From the NCBI GenBank assembly GCA_963746265.1, contig CAVVAM010000007.1:186001-250000 (forward strand): a stretch of DNA of 64,000 nt, in the 5' to 3' direction. This DNA is from Ilumatobacter sp963746265 (GTDB lineage Bacteria > Actinomycetota > Acidimicrobiia > Acidimicrobiales > Ilumatobacteraceae). The position numbers were made by a program, and so were the translations under genes. The notes under the pieces were generated by a model. That model searched no databases. It was given only the letters and a program-made list of their open reading frames with translations, and was not told where the DNA came from. This document shows positions 54,517 through 63,733 of the stretch, in pieces (positions within the stretch are counted from its first letter, which is position 1; each line of letters begins with the position of its first letter).

Positions 54517-56349
54517 GTGACCGACAACGACGACAGGATGTTCGAACGAGCGATGATCGCCGTTCGCCGGCGTCTCCCCCTCGTGCACTACCTCGTCGAC
54601 TGCGTCGTGTGGCTGGTGGCACTGCCGCTCACGACCTTCAGCCGCTACGACTTCAGCATCCAGGAGCTCGAGCTCGATGCCACGCTGCGTTCGTGGTTCA
54701 TCGCGATGGTCGGGCAGGGTGTCTTCGGCCTCGCCACCGGGCTCTACACCCGACGTTGGCGTTACGGCAGCTTCGATGAGGTGGCCGCGCTCGCCTCGAC
54801 GGTCCTGCTCACCGGGGTCCTCCTGTCCGTCGTGCACTTCGGGTGGTTCATGGATGGTGCCCCTCGATCGGTGCCGGCGCTCACGGCCGCCGTGGCGCTC
54901 GCCGGCACGGTGGCGGTTCGCTCGATCTGGCGGCTCTACCGCCAGAAGCAGACCCGTGTCGAGCTCCAGGACGCCGAGCCGCTCCTGATCGTCGGCGCCG
55001 GTGAGGGCGCCGAGCAGATCGTGAAGGCGCTGCTCGCGGACCCGACGAGCCAGTACCAGCCCGTGGCGTTGCTGGACGACGATCCGAACCGGAGCCGGCT
55101 GTCGATCTCCGGGGTTCGGGTGCGTGGCCCGGTCAGCCAGATGCGCGAGGTCGCCGCCCGATACGGCGCCCGCGATGTGTTGCTCGCCGTCCCGAGCGCC
55201 ACCAGCGACCTGGTGCGCGACGTCGATGCCATCGCCACCAACGCCGGCCTGCGACTGCTGACCGTTCCGTCGGTGAACGAGATGTTCGGTGAGCTCGGCG
55301 TCGGCGACATCCGGCCGGTCTCGGAGGCCGATCTCCTCGGCCGCCGCCCGGCCGACATCGACGCCGATGCCGTGTCGAGCTACGTGACGGGCCGGCGGGT
55401 CCTGGTGACCGGAGCCGGCGGTTCGATCGGGAGCGAGCTCTGTCGTCAGCTGGCCCGCTTCGAGCCCTCGGTGCTCCTGAAGCTCGATCGGGACGAGAGC
55501 GGCCTGCACGCCGTGCAGCTCTCGATCCACGGCCGCGCCCTGCTCGATGGCGACGACCTGGTCCTGGCCGACATCCGCGACCACGACCGGGTGATGGAAG
55601 TCTTCGACGAACTCCGACCGGACGTCGTGTTCCACGCCGCAGCGCTGAAGCACCTCCCCCTGCTCGAGGCAGCGCCGCAGGAGGGATGGAAGACGAACGT
55701 GGTCGGCACCCAGAACCTGCTCGATGCTGCGGAACGGGTCGGCGTGACGCACTTCGTGAACGTCAGCACCGACAAGGCGGCCAACCCCTCGAGTGTGCTC
55801 GGCTACACCAAACTCCTGACCGAACGACTCACCGCTCACAAGGGTCTCACGGCATCGGGCACCTACGTGTCGGTGCGATTCGGCAACGTGCTGGGCTCAC
55901 GCGGCTCGGTGCTGCCGGCGTTCCGCGAGCAGGCCAAGAAGGGCGGGCCGATCACGGTCACCCACCCCGACATCACGCGCTACTTCATGCTCGTGGAGGA
56001 GGCAGCCCTGCTGGTCATCAACGCCGGCGCGATCGGCCGCGACGGCGAGGTGCTCGTGCTCGACATGGGTGAGCCGGTCAAGATCGCCGACGTGGCCCGA
56101 CGATTCGCGGATCAGCACCATCCTCCGCTCGAGATCGTGTTCACCGGGCTTCGTCCGGGCGAGAAGCTGCACGAGGATCTGGTCGCTCTCGACGAATCCG
56201 GCGAGCGGTCGTTCCACCCGCTGATCACGCACGTGCAAGCACCCGAGCTCGCGTTCGAGCAGGTCCGTCATCTGGGTTCACTTCCCGCCCGGGCCCTCAC
56301 CCCGGCGTTGCGCGAGGCCGTGGGAGCGTCTGCGACGGCGATCGCATGA
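54517..56349 (+). CDS. UDP-sugar 4,6-dehydratase, PglF/WbpM/CapD type
   Basis: A 610-aa membrane-anchored dehydratase. The N-terminus has four membrane helices (such as YLVDCVVWLVALPL and VLLTGVLLSVVHFGW), then a CoA-binding-like Rossmann domain (LLIVGAGEGAEQIVKALL), then the catalytic SDR domain from about 295 (VLVTGAGGSIGSELCRQLA, FHAAALKHLPLLE, VSTDKAANPSSVLGYTK). It converts UDP-GlcNAc to the 4-keto-6-deoxy sugar, the first step to bacillosamine. The GTG at 54517 has a GGGAG ribosome-binding site; an ATG at 54487 is an alternative. It overlaps the aminotransferase gene by ATGA. Confidence 0.92.
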   Translation: MTDNDDRMFERAMIAVRRRLPLVHYLVDCVVWLVALPLTTFSRYDFSIQELELDATLRSWFIAMVGQGVFGLATGLYTRRWRYGSFDEVAALASTVLLTGVLLSVVHFGWFMDGAPRSVPALTAAVALAGTVAVRSIWRLYRQKQTRVELQDAEPLLIVGAGEGAEQIVKALLADPTSQYQPVALLDDDPNRSRLSISGVRVRGPVSQMREVAARYGARDVLLAVPSATSDLVRDVDAIATNAGLRLLTVPSVNEMFGELGVGDIRPVSEADLLGRRPADIDADAVSSYVTGRRVLVTGAGGSIGSELCRQLARFEPSVLLKLDRDESGLHAVQLSIHGRALLDGDDLVLADIRDHDRVMEVFDELRPDVVFHAAALKHLPLLEAAPQEGWKTNVVGTQNLLDAAERVGVTHFVNVSTDKAANPSSVLGYTKLLTERLTAHKGLTASGTYVSVRFGNVLGSRGSVLPAFREQAKKGGPITVTHPDITRYFMLVEEAALLVINAGAIGRDGEVLVLDMGEPVKIADVARRFADQHHPPLEIVFTGLRPGEKLHEDLVALDESGERSFHPLITHVQAPELAFEQVRHLGSLPARALTPALREAVGASATAIA

Positions 56350-57458
56350 GCCGGGTCTTCCTGTCAGCGCCCGACGTCGGCGACGAAGAACGCGAGGCCA
56401 TCCTCCGTGCGTTCGACAGCGGCTGGATCGCGCCGGTCGGCCCCGATCTCGATGCGTTCGAAGCGGCGATCCGGTCCCGAGTCGGCCGGCACGCAGTGGC
56501 GCTGTCGAGCGGCACGGCGGCACTCCACCTCGCGCTGCTGGCCGTTGGCGTGACACCGGGCGACGACGTGTACGTGTCGACGTTCACGTTCGCAGCATCT
56601 GCGAACGCGATCGCCTACTGCGGCGCCAACCCGGTGTTCATCGACAGCGACACGACCTCGTGGAACATGAACCCGGCGCTGCTCGGCGAGGCGCTCGCCG
56701 AGGCAGCCCACACGAACCGCCTTCCCAGAGCAGTCCTGGTCGTCGACCTGTACGGGCAGTGCGCCGACCACGACCCCATCGTCGCCCTGTGCCGCGAGTA
56801 CGGCGTCGCCGTGGTGGAGGACGCGGCCGAGGCGCTCGGGGCGACCTACCGCGACCGGCCGGCCGGCTCGATGGGCGACATCGCGGTGCTCTCGTTCAAC
56901 GGCAACAAGATCATGACGACCAGTGGCGGCGGCGTGCTGCTCGCCGACGATGCCGCCACCGCCGACCGGGCCCGCTACCTCGCCACCCAGGCTCGACAGC
57001 CGGCGGTGCACTACGAGCACACCGAGATCGGCTTCAACTACCGCTTGAGCAATCTGCTGGCCGCGCTCGGTCGAGCCCAGCTCGAGCGCCTCCCCCGCAT
57101 GATCGCCCGCCGCCTCGAGATCAACGGACGCTACCGAGCGGCGCTGTCGGACGCCCCGCTGGCGTTCATGCCGGTACCCGACTGGAGCCGGTGGAACGGT
57201 TGGCTGACCTGTGTCGTGTTCGACGAACCCGAGGTGCGCGATGGTGTGATGAAGGCCCTCGACACCGTCGACATCGAATCCCGCCCACTGTGGAAGCCAC
57301 TCCACCTGCAACCGGCGTTCGCCGGGTCGGCGGTTCACGTCGACGGTACGAGCGAAGCGCTGTTCCGTGACGGCCTCTGCCTCCCGAGCGGCAGCATCCT
57401 GACCGACGACGAGATCGACCGCGTCATCTGGGTGATCCGTGACCACCTCGGCCGATGA
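56346..57458 (+). CDS. Nucleotide-sugar aminotransferase, PglE-like (DegT/DnrJ/EryC1)
   Basis: A 370-aa PLP-dependent sugar aminotransferase. It closely follows the Campylobacter PglE pattern: VFLSAPDVGDEEREAILRAF, ALSSGTAALHLALLAVGV, SFNGNKIMTTSGGGVLLAD with PLP Lys188, HYEHTEIGFNYRLSNLLAALG, ESRPLWKPLHLQPAF and GLCLPSGS. It would aminate the 4-keto sugar made by the adjacent dehydratase. Coupled by 4-base overlaps on both sides. Confidence 0.92.
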   Translation: MSRVFLSAPDVGDEEREAILRAFDSGWIAPVGPDLDAFEAAIRSRVGRHAVALSSGTAALHLALLAVGVTPGDDVYVSTFTFAASANAIAYCGANPVFIDSDTTSWNMNPALLGEALAEAAHTNRLPRAVLVVDLYGQCADHDPIVALCREYGVAVVEDAAEALGATYRDRPAGSMGDIAVLSFNGNKIMTTSGGGVLLADDAATADRARYLATQARQPAVHYEHTEIGFNYRLSNLLAALGRAQLERLPRMIARRLEINGRYRAALSDAPLAFMPVPDWSRWNGWLTCVVFDEPEVRDGVMKALDTVDIESRPLWKPLHLQPAFAGSAVHVDGTSEALFRDGLCLPSGSILTDDEIDRVIWVIRDHLGR

Positions 57459-59284
57459 GCACGGCGAGCGCTGACCGGATCGGCGGGCGGAGGGATCCTG
57501 CGACTGGAACGCTTCCGGCAACCACCACGGATGCCGCAGCGCAGGGTAGCGACGACGCGGTTCGCATGCAGGTCTTCGGGGTGCACGATCGGAGATGGAT
57601 CGTCGGTGGCGCCGTCGTCGTGACGCTCGTGCGATGGTTGTTCGGCATCGAGCGCAAGATGTTCCAGGTCTACGCCGACGAGCCCGCAAACCTGGCCATG
57701 GCCCGATGGTTCGGTGGACGCACACCATGGAACCTCTTCGACTACGGCACGAGACGACCCGGCCTCTCGCTGCTCCTGGCGCCGGTGTATGCGCTGACGG
57801 ACGACTCGACGGTCGTGTATCGGGTCGCGCTGTTCGTGAACTCGGTGCTCGCCGGCGCATCGGTCGTCGTGCTGGTCGTCATCATGCGTCGACTGACGAG
57901 TTGGAACGCGAAGACGGCAACCCTCGTCGCCGTGGGGGTCGCCCTCGCTCCGACGTCGATCGCGGCGTCGTCCAGCGTGTGGGCCGAACCACTCACCACG
58001 TTGACCTTCCTGCTGACGGTCTGGACGCTGATTCGGTTCTTCGAGGCTCCCGGCATCGGCCGGGCGATGATCGCGACCGGTTGTGCGGCAGCCGGGTTCC
58101 TGGCGCACAGCCGCCTCCTTCCACTGGTTCCCCTCGCGTTGCTGTTGACGGCCGGCACGTTGATCAGGGGGCGCCACGTTCGCAGAGCTCTCATCGTCAC
58201 CGGTTGGAGCGTGGTGACGGTGGGTGCCGTCACCCTCATCTCGAAAGCCGCCATCGATCACGTGTGGACCGAGCCGACCGCGACGAACACCGCCGGAGAC
58301 GTCGCGAAGCGCCTGGCGACTCCGCCGGCCATCGCCGACGCGGCGATCGGGCAGCTGTGGTACCTCCTCGTGGCCACATTCGGCCTCGCAGCGTTCGGGA
58401 CGCTCGAACTCCTACGGCTCGCGATGGATCCCGAGAACCGGATGCGTCGAACCGCTGCCGTGACCGTGATCATCATGACGCTGCCGCTGCTCGCCCTGTC
58501 GGCGCTGTTCATGTCCGATCGGCCGCGAGCCGACCAGCTCGTGTACGGCCGCTACAACGATGCGGTCCTCTGGCCGGTCGTTGCGCTGGGCGTCGTCTGG
58601 CTCGGTCGCAACATCTGGGGCTGGTCGACCGACCGGGGGCGACGGCCGCTCGCAACCGTTCTGGCGGTCGGAGCGATCACGGTCGTCAGCGCCGGCCTGG
58701 TGCACCAGTGGCATGCCGCAGATCTCCAGAGCCGTACGACCCTGACTCGCATGGTTCCCGGCATCGTGTGGCTGTCGGCCGAGCGAGGTCGGATCGGCAT
58801 CTGGTCGACGACCGTCGCCGGCCTCGTCGTCATGTTCGTCGGAATCGTGGCGGTGATGCAGGGTCTCCGTTTCCACTGGCTCGTACCGACCGTCGTGGTG
58901 ATCGGCCTACTGGCCGGGGGCCTGCGCGCACGCGTCGAGTTCGGCGACGACGCCAACGCGCTGACGATCGCCTCGGCGGTCACCGAAACGTCGTCGCAGT
59001 TGCCGGCCGGTCACGATGTCGGCTATTCGTTGTCGCGTTCCAGCACCGAGATCACGCCCGACAATCAACGAGCGTGGGCGCAGGCGTACCAGTTCTACCT
59101 TCCCGACCACCGGTTCGTTCTCGATCGTGGACCCGACGACGACGTCGGCCCCTACGTGTTCGCGCCGTTCGACGACCGCGTCATGATCGAGATCGGCGCC
59201 GAAGAGCTCTGGGCCGACCCTCGATCCGGGATCTCACTCTGGAGAGAACCGGCCGACCCGACCGAAGCTAGCTCTCGCCCATGA
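57455..59284 (+). CDS. Polytopic membrane glycosyltransferase-like protein (GT-C fold)
   Basis: A 609-aa integral membrane protein with about a dozen helices. The first loop FQVYADEPANLAMARWFGG carries the Asp-Glu pair typical of GT-C lipid-linked-sugar transferases (GT39/PMT-like), and the last 100 aa form a soluble external domain. It may transfer a lipid-linked sugar to glycan or protein; this is inferred. It starts within the aminotransferase stop (ATGA) and its end overlaps the convergent sugar transferase by 17 bases. Confidence 0.72.
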   Translation: MSTASADRIGGRRDPATGTLPATTTDAAAQGSDDAVRMQVFGVHDRRWIVGGAVVVTLVRWLFGIERKMFQVYADEPANLAMARWFGGRTPWNLFDYGTRRPGLSLLLAPVYALTDDSTVVYRVALFVNSVLAGASVVVLVVIMRRLTSWNAKTATLVAVGVALAPTSIAASSSVWAEPLTTLTFLLTVWTLIRFFEAPGIGRAMIATGCAAAGFLAHSRLLPLVPLALLLTAGTLIRGRHVRRALIVTGWSVVTVGAVTLISKAAIDHVWTEPTATNTAGDVAKRLATPPAIADAAIGQLWYLLVATFGLAAFGTLELLRLAMDPENRMRRTAAVTVIIMTLPLLALSALFMSDRPRADQLVYGRYNDAVLWPVVALGVVWLGRNIWGWSTDRGRRPLATVLAVGAITVVSAGLVHQWHAADLQSRTTLTRMVPGIVWLSAERGRIGIWSTTVAGLVVMFVGIVAVMQGLRFHWLVPTVVVIGLLAGGLRARVEFGDDANALTIASAVTETSSQLPAGHDVGYSLSRSSTEITPDNQRAWAQAYQFYLPDHRFVLDRGPDDDVGPYVFAPFDDRVMIEIGAEELWADPRSGISLWREPADPTEASSRP

Positions 59285-59888
59285 ACTCGCGCATGGTCGC
59301 GTGACCCTCGGCGGCGACGCCGTCGCGGCGCAGCGCCGTCTTCAGCGTGAGCGCCAGGATCCTCAGGTCGAGTCGCAGTGACGCGTGGTCGACGTACCAC
59401 ACGTCCTGCTCCAGTCGCGCCGGCCACGATGTCGCGTTGCGCCCGTTCACCTGCGCCCAACCGGTGATGCCGGGGCGGGTGTCGAGCCGGCGCCGCTGGA
59501 GCGGAGAATACCGATCGACGTAGATCGTCGGCAGCGGGCGGGGACCGACGAGGCTCATGTCACCCTTGATCACGGTCCACAACTGGGGCAGTTCGTCGAG
59601 GCTCGTCGATCGGAGCTTCGCTCCGAACGGCGTCAGACGTTCGTCGTCCGGCAGCAGGTTCCCGTCGGGATCGCGCTCGTCGGACATCGACCGGAACTTC
59701 GGAACCAGGATCCGGGCCGCGTTCCGTCCCGCCCGTTCCTGCCGGAACAGCACCGGCGACCCGAGCCGGAAGCGCACCATCAGGGCCACCAGCGCCGACA
59801 CAGGTGCCAGGACGATCAACAACGGGACGGCAAGGGCGAGGTCCAGACCACGCTTCGCGTGTCCCGGGGAGATCCAACGTGTGGTCAC
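59268..59888 (-). CDS. Bacterial sugar transferase, PglC-like phosphoglycosyl transferase
   Basis: A 206-aa monotopic phosphoglycosyl transferase. Re-entrant helix LDLALAVPLLIVLAPVSALVALMV, then FRQERAGRNAARILVPKFRSM, STSLDELPQLWTVIKGDMSLVGPRPLP and RPGITGWAQVNGRN are the conserved signatures, including the catalytic Asp-Glu in LDELPQ. It attaches the first sugar phosphate to undecaprenyl phosphate. Small size matches PglC rather than the larger WbaP/WcaJ. It is encoded opposite to its pathway partners. Confidence 0.92.
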   Translation of the reverse strand: MTTRWISPGHAKRGLDLALAVPLLIVLAPVSALVALMVRFRLGSPVLFRQERAGRNAARILVPKFRSMSDERDPDGNLLPDDERLTPFGAKLRSTSLDELPQLWTVIKGDMSLVGPRPLPTIYVDRYSPLQRRRLDTRPGITGWAQVNGRNATSWPARLEQDVWYVDHASLRLDLRILALTLKTALRRDGVAAEGHATMREFMGES

Positions 59889-59911
59889 TCCACCCAGGGT
59901 AGGTTGCTCGT

Positions 59912-60568
59912 GTGCGGCCGCCCGTCGATCCTGGACCCGTCGTCATCGTCGGCGCCGGTGGATTCGGACGGGAGTGCCTCGACATCGTCGAGGCACTCAA
60001 CCGGGACGGAGCCGGTCTCGAGTTCCTCGGGTTCCTCGACGACACGGGCGGCGACGTCGCGCTGCTGCGTCGTCGTGACGCCGCGTGCCTGGGACCGATC
60101 GTGCGGGCACCAGCCGACGTCGGCTACGTCATCGCGATCGGCAGCGGCGACGCGCGACGCCGAGTCGCCGACGATCTCGCCGGTGGCGGGCGGTCGCCGA
60201 TCGTGCTGATCCATCCGCAGGCGACGTTGGGATCAGACTGTCGAGTCGGCGAAGGGACGATCATCAACGCCGGGGCACGCGCCACGACCAACATCACGCT
60301 CGGACGTCATGTGCAGCTCCACGCCAACTGCACGGTCGGCCACGACGCCGAACTCGACGACTTCGTGTCGGTGTATCCCGGGGCGACGATCAGCGGATCC
60401 GTACGGCTGGGTGCCGGCGTCACGATCGGCACCGGTGCGAACGTGCTCCCCGGAGTCTGCGTCGGTGCCGGCGGATTCGTCGGCGCCGGAGCGGTCGTGA
60501 CTCGTGACGTCGAACCGGGGATCACGGTGGTCGGTGTCCCGGCAGCCCCGCTCCCGGGTATCGATTGA
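59912..60568 (+). CDS. Sugar O/N-acetyltransferase, PglD/NeuD-like
   Basis: A 218-aa acetyltransferase. The N-terminal Rossmann-like domain has VIVGAGGFGRECLDIVEAL; the C-terminal left-handed beta helix of hexapeptide repeats runs from VGEGTIINAGARATTNITLG to VCVGAGGFVGAGAVVTRDVEPG, then VVGVPAAPL. The His of TVGHDAELDDFVSVYPGA is the likely catalytic base. It would acetylate the amino sugar made by the PglF/PglE-like enzymes. Starts with GTG. Overlaps the TTG that could start the next gene. Confidence 0.9.
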   Translation: MRPPVDPGPVVIVGAGGFGRECLDIVEALNRDGAGLEFLGFLDDTGGDVALLRRRDAACLGPIVRAPADVGYVIAIGSGDARRRVADDLAGGGRSPIVLIHPQATLGSDCRVGEGTIINAGARATTNITLGRHVQLHANCTVGHDAELDDFVSVYPGATISGSVRLGAGVTIGTGANVLPGVCVGAGGFVGAGAVVTRDVEPGITVVGVPAAPLPGID

Positions 60569-60618
60569 ATCGTCAAGGTTCACTCAAGATGGGCACCGGA
60601 CCAGCCGATGAAGCAGAC

Positions 60619-61911
60619 ATGACCGTTCTCGTCGATCGCCTACGTGATCGTTCCGCCAAGATCGTCGTCGTCGGTCAGGGCTACGTCGGCCTCCCGGTCG
60701 CGATGCGCGCCTCGGAGGTCGGCTTCCGGGTGATCGGCCTCGACGCCTCGGCCGAACGTGTCAAGGCGCTCCAGTCCGGTGAGAGCTACGTCGGCGACGT
60801 GTCCGACGAAGCGTTGGTCGCAGCGCTGGAGCGCGGCTACCAGGCGACCACCGAAGCTCGCGACTGTTCGGGCTTCGACGTGGCCGTCGTGAGCGTGCCG
60901 ACGCCGCTCAAGGACGGTCTCCCCGATCTCACGTACATCGAGCAGGCCGCGTATTCCCTCGGCCGCTACCTGCGACCGGGGGCATGCGTGATCCTCGAGA
61001 GCACGACGTACCCCGGCACCACCACCGAGTTCTTCGCTCCGATCCTCGAGGAGGCATCGGGGCTTCGGCGTGGCGACTACCACCTCGGATATTCGCCCGA
61101 ACGGATCGACCCCGGCAACGTGACCTACGGGCTGGTCAACACCCCGAAGGTCGTCAGCGGCGCCGACGACGCCTCGCTCGAGGCGGTGCAGGCGTTCTTC
61201 GACGCGCTCGTCGACCAGACCGTGCCGGTCGGATCGTGCGAGGAGGCGGAGCTGGTGAAGCTACTCGAGAACACGTTCCGTCACGTCAACATCGCGCTCG
61301 TCAACGAGCTCGCGATGTTCGCCCGAGACCTCGGCGTCGACGTCTGGCGGTCGATCGACGCAGCGTCGACCAAGCCGTTCGGATACATGCGGTTCACGCC
61401 CGGTCCGGGGGTCGGTGGGCACTGCCTGCCGATCGACCCGAGCTATCTCGCCTGGCGAGTGAAGCAGCATCTCGGGCACACGTTCCGATTCGTCGAGCTC
61501 GCCAACGACGTCAACGAGCACATGCCCGACTACGTGCACGACCGGATCGCGGCGATGCTCAACGAGCGCCGCAAACCGGTGAACGGCAGCAGGATCGTGC
61601 TGCTCGGGCTGGCCTACAAGAAGGGGACGAGCGACTGGCGGGAGAGTCCATCGGTGCGGGTGGCCGAGCGGCTCGCGGCGAGTGGCGCTGACATCGTGTT
61701 CTGTGATCCGTACATCCCCGCGGTCAACACGATCGACCTGGAGTTCTCGCTCGTGCCGTACGAGTCCGACGTGCTGGCCTCGGCCGACCTCGTCGTCGTC
61801 CTCGTGGACCACGATGAGTTCGAGCCGTCGAATCTCGCCGAACACGCCCCGCTCGTGCTCGACACCAAGAACATCATGCGCGGCATCGAGTTCAACGGTG
61901 AGATCCTCTGA
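60619..61911 (+). CDS. Nucleotide-sugar dehydrogenase (UDP-HexNAc dehydrogenase type)
   Basis: A 430-aa UDP-sugar 6-dehydrogenase of the WbpA/WecC kind. VVVGQGYVGLPVAMRASEVGF binds NAD, SVPTPLKDGLPDLTYIEQA and LESTTYPGTTTEF follow, then LLENTFRHVNIALVNELAMF, and GPGVGGHCLPIDPSYLAW has the catalytic Cys. The C-terminal domain has GLAYKKGTSDWRESPSVRV. It oxidises C6 of a UDP-N-acetylhexosamine or UDP-glucose to the uronate. The ATG at 60619 places the Rossmann motif at the usual distance; upstream ATG (60589) and TTG (60565) are alternatives. Confidence 0.9.
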   Translation: MTVLVDRLRDRSAKIVVVGQGYVGLPVAMRASEVGFRVIGLDASAERVKALQSGESYVGDVSDEALVAALERGYQATTEARDCSGFDVAVVSVPTPLKDGLPDLTYIEQAAYSLGRYLRPGACVILESTTYPGTTTEFFAPILEEASGLRRGDYHLGYSPERIDPGNVTYGLVNTPKVVSGADDASLEAVQAFFDALVDQTVPVGSCEEAELVKLLENTFRHVNIALVNELAMFARDLGVDVWRSIDAASTKPFGYMRFTPGPGVGGHCLPIDPSYLAWRVKQHLGHTFRFVELANDVNEHMPDYVHDRIAAMLNERRKPVNGSRIVLLGLAYKKGTSDWRESPSVRVAERLAASGADIVFCDPYIPAVNTIDLEFSLVPYESDVLASADLVVVLVDHDEFEPSNLAEHAPLVLDTKNIMRGIEFNGEIL

Positions 61912-63025
61912 CACCGACCGCGCATCGCGCGTGCTGTATCTCGTCACGAGTGACATCAGCGCTCGGTTCCTGCGTGGGCAGCTGGCGTTCCTGGTCGATC
62001 GCGGATACGAGGTCATCGTCGGGACGCGACGGTCCGACCCTCCGGCCACGTTCGATGACGGCGTCCGCGTTCACGACCTGCCGTACGCCCGCGATCCGAG
62101 CCCGATCACCGACGTCAAGGGTCTCTTCGCCACGATCCGGCTCGTCCGCCACGTCCGCCCGGCGATCGTCAACGCATCGACGCCGAAGGCCGGCTTGATC
62201 GGCACGCTCAGTGCCTGCATACTCCGCGTCCCCCGGCGCATCTACGTGGTGCGTGGCTTGCGGTTCGAGACGATGACCGGCTTCCGGCGCCGGACGATGC
62301 GGCTGCTCGAGAGATTCACGACCTCGTGTGCGACCGACGTGGTGTACAACAGCCGCAGTCTCCTGGCCCTCGCTGAACGTGAGGGCGCCGTGCGCTCTGG
62401 CCGTGGTGTCGTTCTCGCCAACGGTTCGGGCAACGGCATCGATGTCGACCGCTTCACCGACCTGCCGACTCGTGAACACGCGCGCGAATCCCTCGGGCTG
62501 CCCCAGGACGCCAAGGTTGTCGGATTCGTCGGGCGAATGACCCGAGACAAGGGCATCGTCGACCTCGTGGACGCGACCCGAAAGGTCGACGACGACACGA
62601 TCCTGCTGCTCGTGGGCGACTTCGAATCAGGCGACCCGGTACCCGACACCACGCGGCACTTGATCGAGACGACGCCGCACATCGTGCATGTGCCGTGGGT
62701 GCACGACACCCGCACGGTCTATCCGGCAATGGACGTCCTGGCGTTCCCCTCATACCGCGAGGGCCTGCCGAACGTGCCGCTCGAAGCCCAACTCTGCGGC
62801 GTGCCCGTGGTCGCGTACGCTGCGACCGGTACGGTCGACGCAGTGTTCCCCGGGCCACCGAACGAGATCGTCCCGGTTGGGGACCGGGCGGCGCTGGCAG
62901 CAGCGCTCGCACCACGGACCACGCTCGCCCCGACTCCTCTGTCCGAGACGCGACCGAGCGACTGGGTGCGGGCGAACTTCAGACAGGACGTGATCTGGGA
63001 GCAGCTCCTGCGGGTCTACGGCTGA
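61898..63025 (+). CDS. Glycosyltransferase family 4
   Basis: A 375-aa GT-B glycosyltransferase. The acceptor domain has VLYLVTSDISARFLRGQLAFL and NASTPKAGLIGTLSACILRVPRRIYVVRGLRFET, common to PglA/WbpT-type enzymes. The donor domain has VVGFVGRMTRDKGIVDLVDA and SYREGLPNVPLEAQLCGVPVVAY (EX7E motif). It would add the next sugar to the lipid-linked glycan. The GTG start overlaps the dehydrogenase end by 14 bases. Confidence 0.88.
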   Translation: MRSSDTDRASRVLYLVTSDISARFLRGQLAFLVDRGYEVIVGTRRSDPPATFDDGVRVHDLPYARDPSPITDVKGLFATIRLVRHVRPAIVNASTPKAGLIGTLSACILRVPRRIYVVRGLRFETMTGFRRRTMRLLERFTTSCATDVVYNSRSLLALAEREGAVRSGRGVVLANGSGNGIDVDRFTDLPTREHARESLGLPQDAKVVGFVGRMTRDKGIVDLVDATRKVDDDTILLLVGDFESGDPVPDTTRHLIETTPHIVHVPWVHDTRTVYPAMDVLAFPSYREGLPNVPLEAQLCGVPVVAYAATGTVDAVFPGPPNEIVPVGDRAALAAALAPRTTLAPTPLSETRPSDWVRANFRQDVIWEQLLRVYG

Positions 63026-63723
63026 GGCGACACGGGACGTGCGATCACGTGCACCTCGCGCACCGGTTTGGCGATGTGAGCGCCCACCCTCAGCGCACGG
63101 AAACCACGTTCCCCGATCCCCAACCGAACCGCAGCCGAGGCCGCCGCCCGGTCGTAGCCGTAACGGTTCAGACCGGCCGACTCCACCACGAACCCGCACT
63201 CTTCGACGAGAGCGGCCATCGTCTGGACATTCCACGCGTACAGATGGTGATTCGGGTCGGTACGGTCGTACCGCCGGAAGCGACGTTCGTTCTCGTACGG
63301 GACGTACAGCAGGAGGCGGCCACTCGGCTTCAGAATGCGATGCGCCTCCAGGAGCACCGTGGCGGGTGCGGTCACGTGCTCGAGCATGTGATGGCAGATC
63401 AGTACGTTGACCGTCGACGAGTCGAGATCGACCGAGTCGGACTTGAACTCGATCTCGCGTTCTCGGAGCTCGTCGGCGAGGAAATCGGCGACGTCGATCG
63501 CGATGCGACGTCCACAGAGGAGTGAGGCCAGATTCCATCCGGCGCCGGCACCGAACTCGACGACGACGTCATCGTCATCGACGTACTCCTGGAACTTCTC
63601 GGCACGCAGACCGGTGACCCAGTCGAAGGCGGCTTCAGGGAGCCGTCGCTTCCCGCGGTGATACGACTCGCCGTCTTCGCCGCGGTAGTGATGCGCTGAG
63701 GAGCTGTCGGCCACACCAGTCAC
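63016..63723 (-). CDS. Class I SAM-dependent methyltransferase
   Basis: A 235-aa methyltransferase. VVVEFGAGAGWNLASLL is motif I, RIAIDVADFLADELRER motif II, VNVLICHHMLEHVTAPATVLLEAHRILKPSGRLLLYVPYE the later motifs. In a glycan locus it may cap or modify a sugar. The GTG at 63723 is chosen since it lies 10 bases after the stop of the upstream gene; a longer ATG form (63786) would overlap that gene. It converges on the glycosyltransferase with a 10-base overlap. Confidence 0.83.
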   Translation of the reverse strand: MTGVADSSSAHHYRGEDGESYHRGKRRLPEAAFDWVTGLRAEKFQEYVDDDDVVVEFGAGAGWNLASLLCGRRIAIDVADFLADELREREIEFKSDSVDLDSSTVNVLICHHMLEHVTAPATVLLEAHRILKPSGRLLLYVPYENERRFRRYDRTDPNHHLYAWNVQTMAALVEECGFVVESAGLNRYGYDRAAASAAVRLGIGERGFRALRVGAHIAKPVREVHVIARPVSPQP

Positions 63724-63733
63724 GACGTGGACC

